NCBI GenBank assembly: GCA_026182355.1
Contig: JAPFBL010001617.1
Span: 372,001-436,000, forward strand
DNA from: Hermatobates lingyangjiaoensis
Taxonomy: Eukaryota > Arthropoda > Insecta > Hemiptera > Hermatobatidae
Direction: 5' to 3'
DNA length: 64,000 nucleotides
Part shown: piece after piece, positions 47,552 to 60,900 of the stretch
Layout: the number at the start of each line of letters is the position of its first letter
How positions within the stretch are numbered: the first letter of the stretch is position 1
Program-made: the position numbers and the translations under genes
The notes under the pieces: model-generated
What the model was told of the DNA's origin: nothing
The model's database searches: none
The model's input: the letters and a program-made list of their open reading frames with translations, nothing else

Positions 47552-48861
47552 TATAGTTCAATATAAACAAAGAAACATAGAGAAATCAGAAGAACACACT
47601 TACAGTCTCTAATTTTCGGTTTGAACCGTCTTCAGGAGAGATAAGAGAGGGAAACCAAGCGCACTGGATCAGAGACGGTTGGAGACCAACAGTGTTGCCG
47701 CATGCGCGCCCGTTCACAGAAAATAAGGTAGACAGGAATCAATTTATAATTAATTTATAATTTATAAAATAAAATAATGGAATTTGAAAACAATAAATAT
47801 ATAAAAAAGAAAAAATTGAAAAAATAAGGGAAATTGATACAGAGAAATTGATACATAAACAAAAGTGCTGACTAAGCTATGATAAAATAAAATAAAACTA
47901 AGAATACAAATAATAATAACAAATGAAATAATTTAATAAAAAATGTGAAAAGGCAAGGAACTTTTAGACATTATCGCTTTAGATTGAGGCCAGGTGCACT
48001 ACGCGCACTTAATAGCCAAATATGGGCTTCTTCGGAGGCTCGTAATGTGAGATCTTTGCTGTCAGGGGGTATTTGTCGCAGAATCTGTAACCTGTAGCAC
48101 TCATTAAAAGGGAGACCGTGGCTATTGGCATGTATGGCAATGGGAAGATGGGAGCGACTATTGACTGAAGCTCTGTGATTGTTCATACGGAGACTAAGCT
48201 TGGTGGATGATGTCTAAGCGATAATGTCTAAAAGTTCCTTGCCTTTTCACATTTTTTATTAAATTATTTCATTTGTTATTATTATTTGTATTCTTAGTTT
48301 TATTTTATTTTATCATAGCTTAGTCAGCACTTTTGTTTATGTATCAATTTCTCTGTATCAATTTCCCTTATTTTTTCAATTTTTTCTTTTTTATATATTT
48401 ATTGTTTTCAAATTCCATTATTTTATTTTATAAATTATAAATTAATTATAAATTGATTCCTGTCTACCTTATTTTCTGTGAACGGGCGCGCATGCGGCAA
48501 CACTGTTGGTCTCCAACCGTCTCTGATCCAGTGCGCTTGGTTTCCCTCTCTTATCTCTCCTGAAGACGGTTCAAACCGAAAATTAGAGACTGTAAGTGTG
48601 TTCTTCTGATTTCTCTATGTTTCTTTGTTTATATTGAACTATATTTGTCCGTTTTGGATCGTATTTCCAACGAAAAAAAGTGTATATATATATATATATA
48701 TGTTTATAAATCATCTGGATTTGGTCTGTTTGCTCTCCAGAATATTCAATCAAACAAAACTTAGAGACTGTTAATGTGTATTTTTTTCCTTTTATTTATT
48801 TGTGTTTCTTTACTAACTTTGAACTATTGCTGTCAGTTCAAATCGTTTATACAGCACTGTA

Positions 48862-48905
<44 letters not shown>

Positions 48906-51900
48906 GTTTTAGGGTAAACTATACGTAAACAGTAAATAGAAAACACATACTTACAGTCAAGTCTCTAATTATCGGTTGAACCGTCATGAGGAGACGGAGA
49001 TAGTACCGCCAAGCGACGGTTTTGTCTCCAACAAAAATTCTTTTATGTATGTTCTTTCTGTGAATTTAGTTTATTTAGTTCTTGGAATTGTTTCGTTTAA
49101 TTGCGTATATAAAAAAAGGGTCTACTGTGAAATAGAATAGAATTAAAATGTATGGAAGACTGGTCAGTTTACCAAGTTCAACCAAACTTTCAAAACTTAT
49201 TTTAGATGTTTTAGGTTTATTTAATACCTTTTCCGCTGGCAGAAATATGAAATTTTTGAATCCGAAAACTGTGAACTATTACATTAGTGGTTTAAAATCA
49301 ATATCTTCAAAAAAAGGATTTTAACACAGTACTTTTATCAGTTTCTGATAAATTTTGATACATATATAAGAAAAGGTACTTAGAATTCTTTAACACAGTG
49401 TAATAAAGTTGAATGCAAAATATAATATTGTAGAAGATATTAGTAAAATAATACTGTATGTTTTTCATTTCTCAACCGATAAGTTACAATTATTGTTTAT
49501 TATTTTTACAATGTTTGCAAAGGAATCAACAATAGGAAAATGATATAAGTTGTTTCCTCAATGTTATAAGTTAATCTAGTATTCGATGAGAAAAAGATTC
49601 AAGTAACAACGTTGATGAAATTCAATGTGATTTAGATGGGTTTAAAATAATAAGCATTGCATGATGGTCAATATAAATGAAGAGAGGTGAACACTATGGG
49701 AGTTGGACAGGTGCCAGGCACCAAGTTTACAAACCTGCCACAAGCTCAGTATTCCCTGACCTTGGCTTTCGCTAGTCCCAAATATCATCGCCAACTCTTT
49801 CAACTACTAGATTCGACAAAATCAAATGCGACAAAACCACCTTTTAGTAATGCTAACATTATGAATTTAACAAGAGTGCATCTGTCAACCATGATGTTTG
49901 CTAAGAAAACTTGAAAACTTCGCTAGAATCTGTTTATTAAAACTATGAAGAAACAAATTAGTGCAAGTGCTTTTCAGATTAACTCCAAAAAAAAAAAAAA
50001 ATCCAGCCAACTGAATAGTAAGCCAAGGATTTTATAAAAGTTATTTTTCCTCTAAACATAATATTGTATTTTTTTTTTTTTTTGGTTTTTCAGTTTACTT
50101 ATTTACTTATTAAAGATGCGCAATATTTTAAACAAGTTTACTAGTACTACATTAATCAGCTTAAGATAATTGTGTGATTTTCAAAACTGTATTAGCCACC
50201 ACCAGTCAAATGAAGTATGACTATGCCCTAAATTATATTGACACAGATTACATAGTCCATATATCAATAATGATTAGATTGTGTAACATAAACAAAACGC
50301 GATGGAGTTTAATTTTGATTTTTGAAGCACTTTCATTTTCAGCACACTGGCTTATAACGTCTGGACTACTCATAAAAATTAAACTATCTTTTAAAAATTA
50401 TAGTTTTTTTTTTCAAATTATTTGTTGAAATTGAAGTCACACTGATGTGTTATGACTGCTAAATTCATTAATGTTTCGATTGCAAAATTTATTTAGTTAT
50501 TGTTGTGTAAAGTTGATGAAGTGATTTCCAATTCTCGTTGAAGTACATGTATTAAACCCAGATACAATTGACCTTCTTCAAGGCCGTTGAATTGTACTAT
50601 TGGATATAACTGATTTATGTAGATGTTTGTTAATTTCTACTAAAATAAAAAAAATCTGCAAAATCTGCTACAGTCACCAGTGAGCTCTAGCAATATTTGG
50701 TTCTCATCATTCGTTAGTACCAGTCAATTTTTTTTTAATAGAGTACTGATGCTTCTATTGCAATATTATATTGATGTAAATTCTATTAACAATCGGTTAT
50801 TAAATATTTATATATAATTTTATTGTTTCAAATATACAGTTTGGAATAATTACAGCTTTTCTAGTAAGGATAAATTCTTATCCCAGTAATATTAGGCCGA
50901 AAGCATGAAAGAAGTAACATAGTTATGTTTAAAACTCATACCAAGAAAAGAATTCTGCATAAAACTGAATGAACTATCAACTGAAATACCTGTATTTTAG
51001 TTGATTAATAATTATGATATTATTAATTCTTAAAATATATTAATGAATTATATTACACTGTAATCATTATTAATCAATTATAGCATTTCTTTATTATAGT
51101 GCATGTTAATAATTTTTTTTAAGAAACAGTAAAAGCTGTTGCTTGAGAGGACCTAGGCCGTTGGTCCCGGTATGTACGATGCTGTCGGTACTGGCATGTA
51201 CGATGCTATCTGTCCCAGCATATAAGATGCCGTCAGTCCGGTATGTACGATGCTGTCGGTACCCGGCGTGTACGATGCTATCTGTCCCAGCATATAAGAT
51301 GCCGTCAGTCCCGGTATGTACGATGCTATCGGTACCCGGCGTGTACGATGTCTGGTACTCTTTAAAGATCTTTATTACATATAAACCTGAATAAGACAAA
51401 ATTTAAAACCATCGATACAAAATCAATCTGGTAATGTGGCTGAGGCTACACTACAATTGTCGACAATTGAGACTTACATACCATCCTAGAACAATGCTGA
51501 AGGTAAAAGCATGTACTTCTGGCTGCTGTGGATGCAATACGTATAAATTATCTTAAACAATTTTATTCACCATTTTATTATGAGATTTAATTTTAAATTC
51601 CATGCTGTATTACTTGTCAAAACTGATATCAGTGCATGTTCTTCTTGTCCGTAACGGCTGAAAATCATGGATGAAATTGGATGAGTGGAGTTGAAGGAGT
51701 GAACAAGATTGGGTCCGTTAAAGAAGAGAGTGGTAGAGTTGGTGAGGGCGACAGCGACGAGAGTGAGTGCCAATGAGGGCACCGGAAGCAGGGCGGCGCA
51801 GAGCGGTCGACCGTCGAGACCCAGCGTCCACTGCTCCTCCCCCTGCAACGGCTTGCTTCAGACAACGTCCTACTAAACCTCAAACAGCCATTCTACTCAA

Positions 51901-54900
51901 TATATTCTTAACAAATATTCTCGCCTTCACACCATAGTAAATCATCCAATGAATAAATCAATTTCAGTGTTTTTTAATGGGGTCAGAATCAATTTATCAA
52001 TAAGGGTGAAAATGTGATAAATAATTTAGGACCTTAAAAAAGTTTAGGAAATATCTATCAAAATAAGAATTGTGTATATGACTTTTCATGAACCCCAGAC
52101 TCTGATATTTGTGGCGTCTTCTATAAATCACACTTCATCTCCAAGGTGAGAAGCTTTGCCTTTAATATGTAGTTATAATTACATCACTAAGTATTTTCCT
52201 TCATAACTGCAAATATTGTTGTAATAACGCTAATTCATGCATATATATATATATATATATATTATGCAATACATATTAGAGTTTACATAAACATAAACTA
52301 AGTTAACATAAAACATAATACATAAACTAAGCTTCTTTAGCTTTTAAAGTGAGACAGTTACAAAATGTTTGAATACATTCTAATCACATTAGACCGCTTT
52401 GAAAAAGCGGTGAAATAAAGGCAAGATGATTACTAATACCTTAAATAATATTACTGAAATATTATTAATTAAAAAACTAGCTATTTTCTGTTCTTTCTCC
52501 CTGTACAATCGTTTAAAAACTTCAACCTTGACAGAAGTAGTCTGAGAAATTGTAGCAATGGCTGAATTTAGAATTTCCACGATATATGTTCGAGACTACT
52601 ATTCCCAATAAATAAAACAATATTTTAACTATAAAAATTTTACCTTAATAAATAAGTATGGTTATATATTATGCACCATATCCAGCTTTATTAAATATAT
52701 TTATTTGTTATTTTTTTATAAATAGGGTTTTTGCTCTCAAAAGGAATTCAAATAACTTAACTACTCCTATTTGGCTCATATGACTTATGATTTTACCACA
52801 ACTGCTAAAGGTTAAGATATTAAGTAATTTCACTTTTTCTTCATTATAACAATGTTTTAAAACTAAAACTTGGAAATTAATTATCTCTTCAAAATAAATA
52901 CAATAAATCCAAATAACATTTAATAAAATTATTTTTTTTTATTTGACTAAAATCCGTAAATACGGTTTTTATAGTAGACCCACTTCTCCGTTTTTGAGAA
53001 ATATTTTTGACAACAACTTTAAGCACATTATCCAAAATATAAATTTTACTTCAGTAACCGAACATTTGTCAGTAATCGATGGTTTGATAAATTCTTTACT
53101 TACAGTCAACTAAAAATATAAAAAATGGATTCAGGGAACGTCAAAACAAAAAACACAGGGATTAAAAATACTTAAGCCGTCTAAATCAGGAAATAAATTT
53201 TCTTTTATCATTACAGTTCATACACTACTTGTAGTGAAGTAATGAAACAATGAATGTACATAGATATATAATACATCACTTTATGCAACAAATTCATTAT
53301 AAAAAAATATAATACATTATAGTCAATGGCTTACTTTGATAGAGTGACTTTGAAGGGTTGAATTCATATTGGTTGTTATGATTTCCTTTTGTACCAAAAA
53401 TAAACTCAGAGCTAAATTTATCATTTCCATCACAAAATTTTGTTGCCCGTTTATGATGGAATATATTGCACCATTGCGGCAGGCTACCAGGATAATATAG
53501 TCAACAGTATATATGCCACTGGCAGTCATCATATATGGAACAGCGGGCACCTACGGCATTCCACAATAATATTATTTCAACTGCAATAATAATATACAGA
53601 TTTACCGTGTTTATTAATTAGTCCTTTTTTTGCCTTCAGTATACTTTTTTTTAAGAAGATGGGTATTTTATGCAAAAAAATGTGATATATTAATTTCAAT
53701 TTCAAAGCTAAAAGATATTATCGTCTTTTTCTTAATGAAAATTTAAGTGGTTTAATTTAAATCAGTGTTGATCAGCTTTACAATTCAGGGATAACTTCAG
53801 ATAAAAAAAGGAGTAGTTCTATTATCTCTTGGTATTCATTACTCTTGATATCGAATTCAAAGTCAAATAAACTTTGGGGAGTACAAAGTTTGGTGTAAAA
53901 TCTCAGTAACAAATTTTGATGCTTTACCCCCCTAGGACGATCACTACAAATGACTATACCAGGAGTCCTGTCTGAATTTATGGCATTTTCAATAACACCA
54001 GTGCGTTTGCAATTTGCTTTAGACCTCTGTTTCCCAAGAAGCCCCCGATTTTTCCTTTGCAACATAGATTGATTTTGTTTCAGTGTGGATGAGTTTATTG
54101 AGCCAGGACGTTTTACATTTGTTGTACAAAACGAACATTTGAAATGAAATGAATTGAAAATTTCTTTATTAAGGACATTGTCCACGGTGAACAAGACTGA
54201 GGGAGCCGTACTGAGAGCACTGGGTGCTCCCCACCATGCTTTTTCCCCTTTGTACGTAAATGATAATATAATGATAATAATAGTAATAAGAATAATAAAA
54301 ATAATTATAACATATTAATAATGGGATAATATAGTATTAGTAACAATAATAATAATAATATCTATGCAGACGACATTTTGGTAAACGAACATTTTTATGC
54401 GTATTTTTATTTATTCTATTTAATAATGTGGGTATTTATTAAATGGATGTTAAAATACTTAAACATATTGTAATACTGAAAAGTTAGAACATCATGAAAA
54501 TGCAATTGAAGATATTACCAGACTTGCACGTGATGTGACATTGAAAGATGTTGCAAGAAGCCCGTGATGAGCTACTACCGAAAGAAAATTTAGAATGATA
54601 CAAAGGAATTAGACGACGATAGTCAGAGAAGGCAGAAAACCAAGGAAATCTCCAGTATTCATGAAAACGGTCTTTCTGAAGCGTATCCTTTTACAAATAA
54701 AAAGTTTGATGAACTCGTTACTTGGACAACGGATTAGGAGTGAAGTGCAGATGTATAAGTGCATCTTATCCATTCGGTTTTGAAGACAGTTAAAGATAAC
54801 TACTTTTTCTAAAAAAAATCAGCATATCTAAAACTTTGAAATTTTATTTTTCTTTCTAAAAATTTTTAATGAAACATTTTAAATTTGAAATTTAAGTTAA

Positions 54901-57900
54901 CATTTAAATTTAATCAACATTTTAAGTTGAATATAAAAATAAAGTCTTTGCTTATAAAGCTTTTTGTAGGGACAGAAGAGTTACCTGTACAAACCACATT
55001 TGTAGTATTTGGTTACTAAACGATTGAAATGGCAACTGTCGCCTAATGACTCAGTATCAAAAGTACTATTATTTAAAAAAAAAGTAATCTTCCTGAGTTG
55101 TGCCAAGTAATTTTAACAACTACCTGTGGCCTCCCACAAACTTTTTGTGGATCTCCATTATTACAGAGATTTCAAAAAAGAGCCCAGGCTACCAGAAAGA
55201 TATTTGTTCCAGCATCTGGGTCTTACCCAGATCTAACTCTGGTAGCAGCCGAGATAAATAAAATATCTTGCCTTTTAAAACTATCCTGAATATACTCTTA
55301 AAATGCTGCTCCTACATGCTTTCATTGTGTGGATACTATAGTGAGACTGCCCAAGGTTCCAATGTCCAAACACTTTGCCCCTACTTCCATATCTAGAATT
55401 ATCCTATCCAAAAGGTCTTTTTGAATAAAAAATATAAACCGAATATGACAGTCAACCAAAACTGGTTACACAGAAAAACAACAGACCGAATTTGTAATGA
55501 CCCACCCGTCGACCATCTGAATAAACAACTGTAAGAGAAGCTGAAAAGTTGAATCATCGTATCTTCTCGATCTCGTACAGAAAACCAGACGATGAGTGAG
55601 GGGGGGGGGGGTTAACCTACGTCTTTTTTTTACAAGCAGACGTCTAGGTTACCACACAAGCCTTAATTTAACTTTTTAACTCCTCTTTTACTATGGAATT
55701 AACCGGTTGCGTAACTCTCATCTACCAGAGCAAACTCTCAAAATATTTAACCAGTTCAAATATAAGGGTAATACTTTTTCATGGTTCAAATTTTTCATTC
55801 ATAGTTTAATTTCATTGTAACAATTCTAACAATCTCTATGTAAGTTTTTTTGAATCAAGTTGAATTGAGTTTTCACTAGTACTAATAGTTTAACTAATAA
55901 ATAGTTTTAACATTACCTGAACATATTTTTATATAAACTTATTTGAAAATATAGATTCAAATGCTGAAAAAACTATTAACATAAGAAATTAAAATCACTT
56001 AAATATGAAACTAAATGAGAAACAAGAAATGTAATTAAATAATAAATAATGATAAACATATTTCTATTTGTATATAGCAAAAAAAAGGTTAACGCATGGA
56101 TTTGTCTTGAGTAAACAGTAAATTAAAACATTTTAAGTTTCTATAAAGTGGTCTTGTTACCTTGAAAGAGGCATCCGTTGAGAATATTTCCGGATCCATG
56201 ACGAATACTTGTGAAGTTTCAGTTCCTAATATTAAGCAAGTAATGTCTTTTTCATCATTTGTACTTTTATTTAATGTACAGACACACGTTATAATGACCT
56301 AAATAAACAAGAATACTATGAATTCACTTTAGTTTTTTTGCATTTGTGAAAAGTAGTTTCGATAATTCAATATTAAGCTATCACTTTTACAAAAAGTATT
56401 ATACAATAGGCAATATTTTTCCTTACAACAGTTCGGCAGAATTACAAAGTTTCTACCTGATATTTTTAACAGAAACTCAGCAGAACAATCAGCAGTCAAT
56501 TTAATTTATTTCTTTTAATATGTGTATTACATATTTTTCATTTATGAAGAATATGAAAGAGGTATGCATGGTGAACGCTTGTAGGGTGTGTTGCTTTTGA
56601 AGGACTCATTCAATCATGAAAAGATACCATTAACCTTAGTATCAAGTTAAATCTTTAGAAATTTAAAAACTATTGAAAGTGCAATATGAGTAATAACTGA
56701 ATCATCTTTTAATTACAAAAAATATTCTGTATTATCAGACTAATATAGTATGGCCAACATTTCCTTTCCATTAAAAAGTAAGCATAATATTATAAAATAA
56801 AAATCAGTATATTTTTCATCAGTATATCATGAGCACTTGTTTACATTTGTTTGTTAATATAAGAATAAAATCTATAATATTCTATATATTTCATTCGTTA
56901 TTATTTATTAGTATGAATTCAGTAAATTTTGTTTTTAACAAAGAATAATATACTTCTTTTTAATCATGTTTTGAATTCATAGTATTTAAAAATTGAACTA
57001 ATGATTACCCTTAATAGTATGAGTAACTTGATAGTTATTAGTTATTCAACTTGACTCAATGTCTTTTGACATGAGTTAAAGTTGTTTCAAACAATCTAGG
57101 TGTTTCAATAATAATTTACTCGTAGCATTTAGGACTATATGCTCTTAGTATGCTCAAAAGTTTAATGAATACCTCATTTAAAACGGCATAATATGAGGAA
57201 GGCTATCAGCTCAAGCTGCGTAACAGCAGTGATTTGCATTTTATCAAATGTCATAACTTTAATCCCCTCTATTTTAAAAAGTAACCATTTACAAGAATTC
57301 TCTAGTTCACAGGTTAAACTCGCCTAATAACCTGATATATTATAATTTTCTTCAACTTTATACCTAAAGTAATATCTGAAATCATTTTAGAATAACTTTA
57401 CGTTACATACAGTTTCTACTAAAACTACATGTAGGTAATTCTGGTTGTAAAGATTTATGAAAATTAAATAAATAACCTCTTTGGTAAGAGGAACTGTTCT
57501 GTGCTTAGAAACAAAGTCCTCTTGAAGTTCTGGGTCGGTTGAAAGAAACATTTGGGACATGGCAGAGAGGTTTGAGGTACCAATATCTCTGCTGATGCTC
57601 CGGAGAAGATGATCCAATTTGGAGGACGAAAGTCTATGACTCCATGCATCAATTTCCAGACTATTGGTTTCTTGGCCAGGTAAACTGAACTTGTAATAAG
57701 GCTTGCAGTTGCGATATATCAAAACACTATCATGCGTAACTACAGCTACGCCTAAATAAAAATAATGCTACATCAAGAAAGAGTAATGTTAATAGCATTT
57801 TTTAATTCATATAATTTATGTATTACAAAAACCAGTGCACTGAGCAACACAAATTATATGAACGGATATTAGAAACTATAATCAAAAACAATCTAAAATG

Positions 57901-60900
57901 CAAAAGTAGCAATGAAGAAGTAACTGCGATTACTTATAAAAATCCAACTGTTAGCAGTCTGTCAATTCACACAAAATAGAGCAAGAACTGTCCACTGAAG
58001 GAAGAATATAAATTAATCACAGGGACTGTCAAACCTTTGAAGACTAGTAAATTTGGATGACTATAACTTCACGATCGAGGAGACTTACCATGTTTATGTT
58101 TTCGTAGCTTCCTTTTTGTAATCTGGTATTACCAGTTGTTTTGCTACCTTCCGTTTGTAGGTGTATAACCTTTTTTGTTTCCTTATGTTTCTTAACTTCA
58201 GCTACTCTCTGATAACATAAAGTGGAAGGCCCCATAGCATTTATTTATGATTTTCCTTTCTTATGGTATTTTTTACTTTACTATAAGTAAAGTATAGTGA
58301 TCGTGAAAAAATTCGATCTCGAGATTTTGACGGAATTACATGTTTTGAGGTCCCAGAAGTCGTTTTATGGCGTTTTTACGATGATGTCTGTGTGTGTGTG
58401 GGTGGGTGGGTGGGTGCGTGTGTTAGCATTGCTTGTTACCACGCTACGGTCCAGAATCTTTGATGGATCAAGTTGACATTTTGCACAAAAATGGGCCCCA
58501 TAAAGATGAAGATCCCTATTGTTTGGGAAGAATTATGCATGATGGGAAAGTCACTTTTTTTGCCAAAAACAGTTTTTTAGAAAACATTTATTACTCCTAA
58601 ACTGATAACCCTACAGTTTTGAAATTTTGACATTATCTTTAAGGTTACAAATGGAACAAATGAAAAATATACTCGGAATTTTAAAACAACAGAAAATATT
58701 TTTTTTTCAATAAAATGTAAAAATTTTGACTTATAATTCAATTTCAAGCCTTGTGAGAGCAATACAAGCCATACTGTTTGACGGATAAAAATGAAACTAT
58801 GCCTATAAATAGAACATTATGTGGAGAATGAGTTGAGATATTTTTTTTCAAAATTACATTCGCTAATGGGGCGTTACAGTACCATTTCCGTTTTCAGAAA
58901 ATGTTTGACTTAGAAATTTTTTAAGTGAATCCACTGAGATAAAATTGATATTTATAAAGGAACAATTTAAATAGTTTATTGACTTTTATGAGATGTAAGA
59001 GGAATAATATTGTTACATGTAAAAAAATCACCGCCAATAAACATAAATAAATTACCTTTGTCTTCCATGGCATGATGGATTTGTCTCACAAAATGCTTTA
59101 ATAAATCTATATATTGCACTCTTGAGCAAAACTTAATATCAGTTACAATTACATTATAATTGTGAATGTAGTACCTTTCCATGATATTGAAATGTAATGA
59201 ATGGACTCTTTCCTCAAGAAAGAGGACTTATGTTTGTTGAGAAATATCCAGTTTTTTTTTACAATTCTAGTCTAATAGTTCATATTTATTATTTTCAAAA
59301 ATTAGAAGCTCCCAACTATAAAAGATTTAAATTATATTGAATAGCTGGCTTTGACTTCGATTTGAGTATGTAAACTGGCTAATTACTAATATATTTTTCT
59401 CAATATACATTCATAGCAAACTTATAACAGAGTACAGAAGGCAGGAAAAGGAAAACACTCACTCAGAAAAAATTCGTATATATGATATTTGACAAAGGGG
59501 AAGGAAAATGATCTTATTAAATTCTAAGAAGCCATAAAATTCCCAGTATAATAATTCTATAAAAGACCGAAAATGTAAAATCTAAAAATCTAAAAAATTT
59601 AAAAATGTGAAATCTTTCGTTTAGAGATTAATAAATATAATTATCGTACATCTTCAATTATAAATCATCTTAAAACAACATTTTTTCTTCAATGTTTATG
59701 ATGTTTTTCAGAGAAAATAAGGGTATTTTCCTGTTTTAAATTTGAAAATTGTACTTTAATATTCAATGTAGAAGGATGTCAAGTAAAAGATGTAAGAAAT
59801 CCACTGGCTATTTGAACAAAGTCCATGTTCTCTTGTAGGAGAATATTTCGTATCAAGAAATGTTCACTTTGGTTTTTCAAAAATGTTATTACTGCTGTAG
59901 TTATACTAATGAAATTATTTGCATCAGCTGTGTGATGTACAAAAATAAGCTTATATATTGATGTGTCCTTCAATCACTATCTGTACTACCTCAGTAATGA
60001 AATACTAATAATCATATCCCATTTAGATGTTTACATTGTGCTTAAATGAGGAGTTATATATTATATACTCAAGAAATTTAATATTAAGTTACTTATAGTA
60101 AAGTTGAGTGTAGGCCACTCCAGATTTTTTACTTTATAGATTATATATGTTTATTCTAATTATTCAACAAGTATAAATATAACTTTATAAAAGTATCAAC
60201 CATGGAATACAGTTGAATAGAAAATAATTATCAGAAATCAGTCATTTTTCAAATCGAACTTTTATTGCAGACATATGAAAATCTTAACTCTGTCTATGAA
60301 AAAAAAACTTATACGTCAGCTTTGGAACTTTTTGATTTTAAACTGAAAAAACTGACTTGTTCATGATGAATATTTTGTATTATATAATTTAATTTTGATA
60401 TCTTTAATTTAATATAATAATAAATATATAAAATTAATATATAAAATTAAAGAAACCACCGCAAATTTAATAAAACAATGAAAATGTTTAAGGGTTTTCA
60501 AGGTATCTCATTGTTGAGACATTGAGTTCAATTTGTGCATCATACCAAAGTTCCCTACCAAGACGATAGTATTCAGACTACTGTGGTTCTGTGGTAGTTA
60601 CGACAGTACCACAGACAATACTTTTGCAATACGGTACCAACTAAAAACGAATGTAAAACACAGAGTCTCTTCGACTGAAGAATTAATTTTCTGTCAATTA
60701 ATAACTATACGTGAATAACAACTTTCGTTGCTTATTGCCTTAGTAAAATAATACAAGTCCTAAAATAACAAAAAACATCAATACAAACTCTTATTTATTT
60801 TTAATATAATAAATCATTAATTATTTTTATAAGATATACAATTATTTTTATAATACAAATATATAAGATTTTAATCTTAATACATATTTCATTGATTCAC

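Larger units (their letters stand above)
47555..48650. repeat. 1.1-kb near-perfect palindrome, PLE family 2
   Basis: Arms of about 430 bp (47555-47985 and 48216-48650) are nearly exact inverse complements, e.g. GAAAAGGCAAGGAACTTTTA and its complement. They carry GCGCATGCGGCAACACTG and a hammerhead-like motif in each arm. The 230-bp spacer encodes part of a PLE nuclease on the minus strand. This ties family 2 hairpins to lineage 2 PLEs. It lies in the BBS1 intron between exons 5 and 6. Confidence 0.8.

Noticed and set aside
51106..51399. Overlapping frames of 97 and 83 codons on both strands
   Set aside because: They are open only because the minisatellite unit lacks stops; the peptides are simple repeats.
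52389..52580. 63-codon minus frame considered as an extra BBS1 exon
   Set aside because: Exons at 53335-53550 and 51614-51842 join in phase at the conserved K-GEEQW junction, leaving no room for another exon in the protein.
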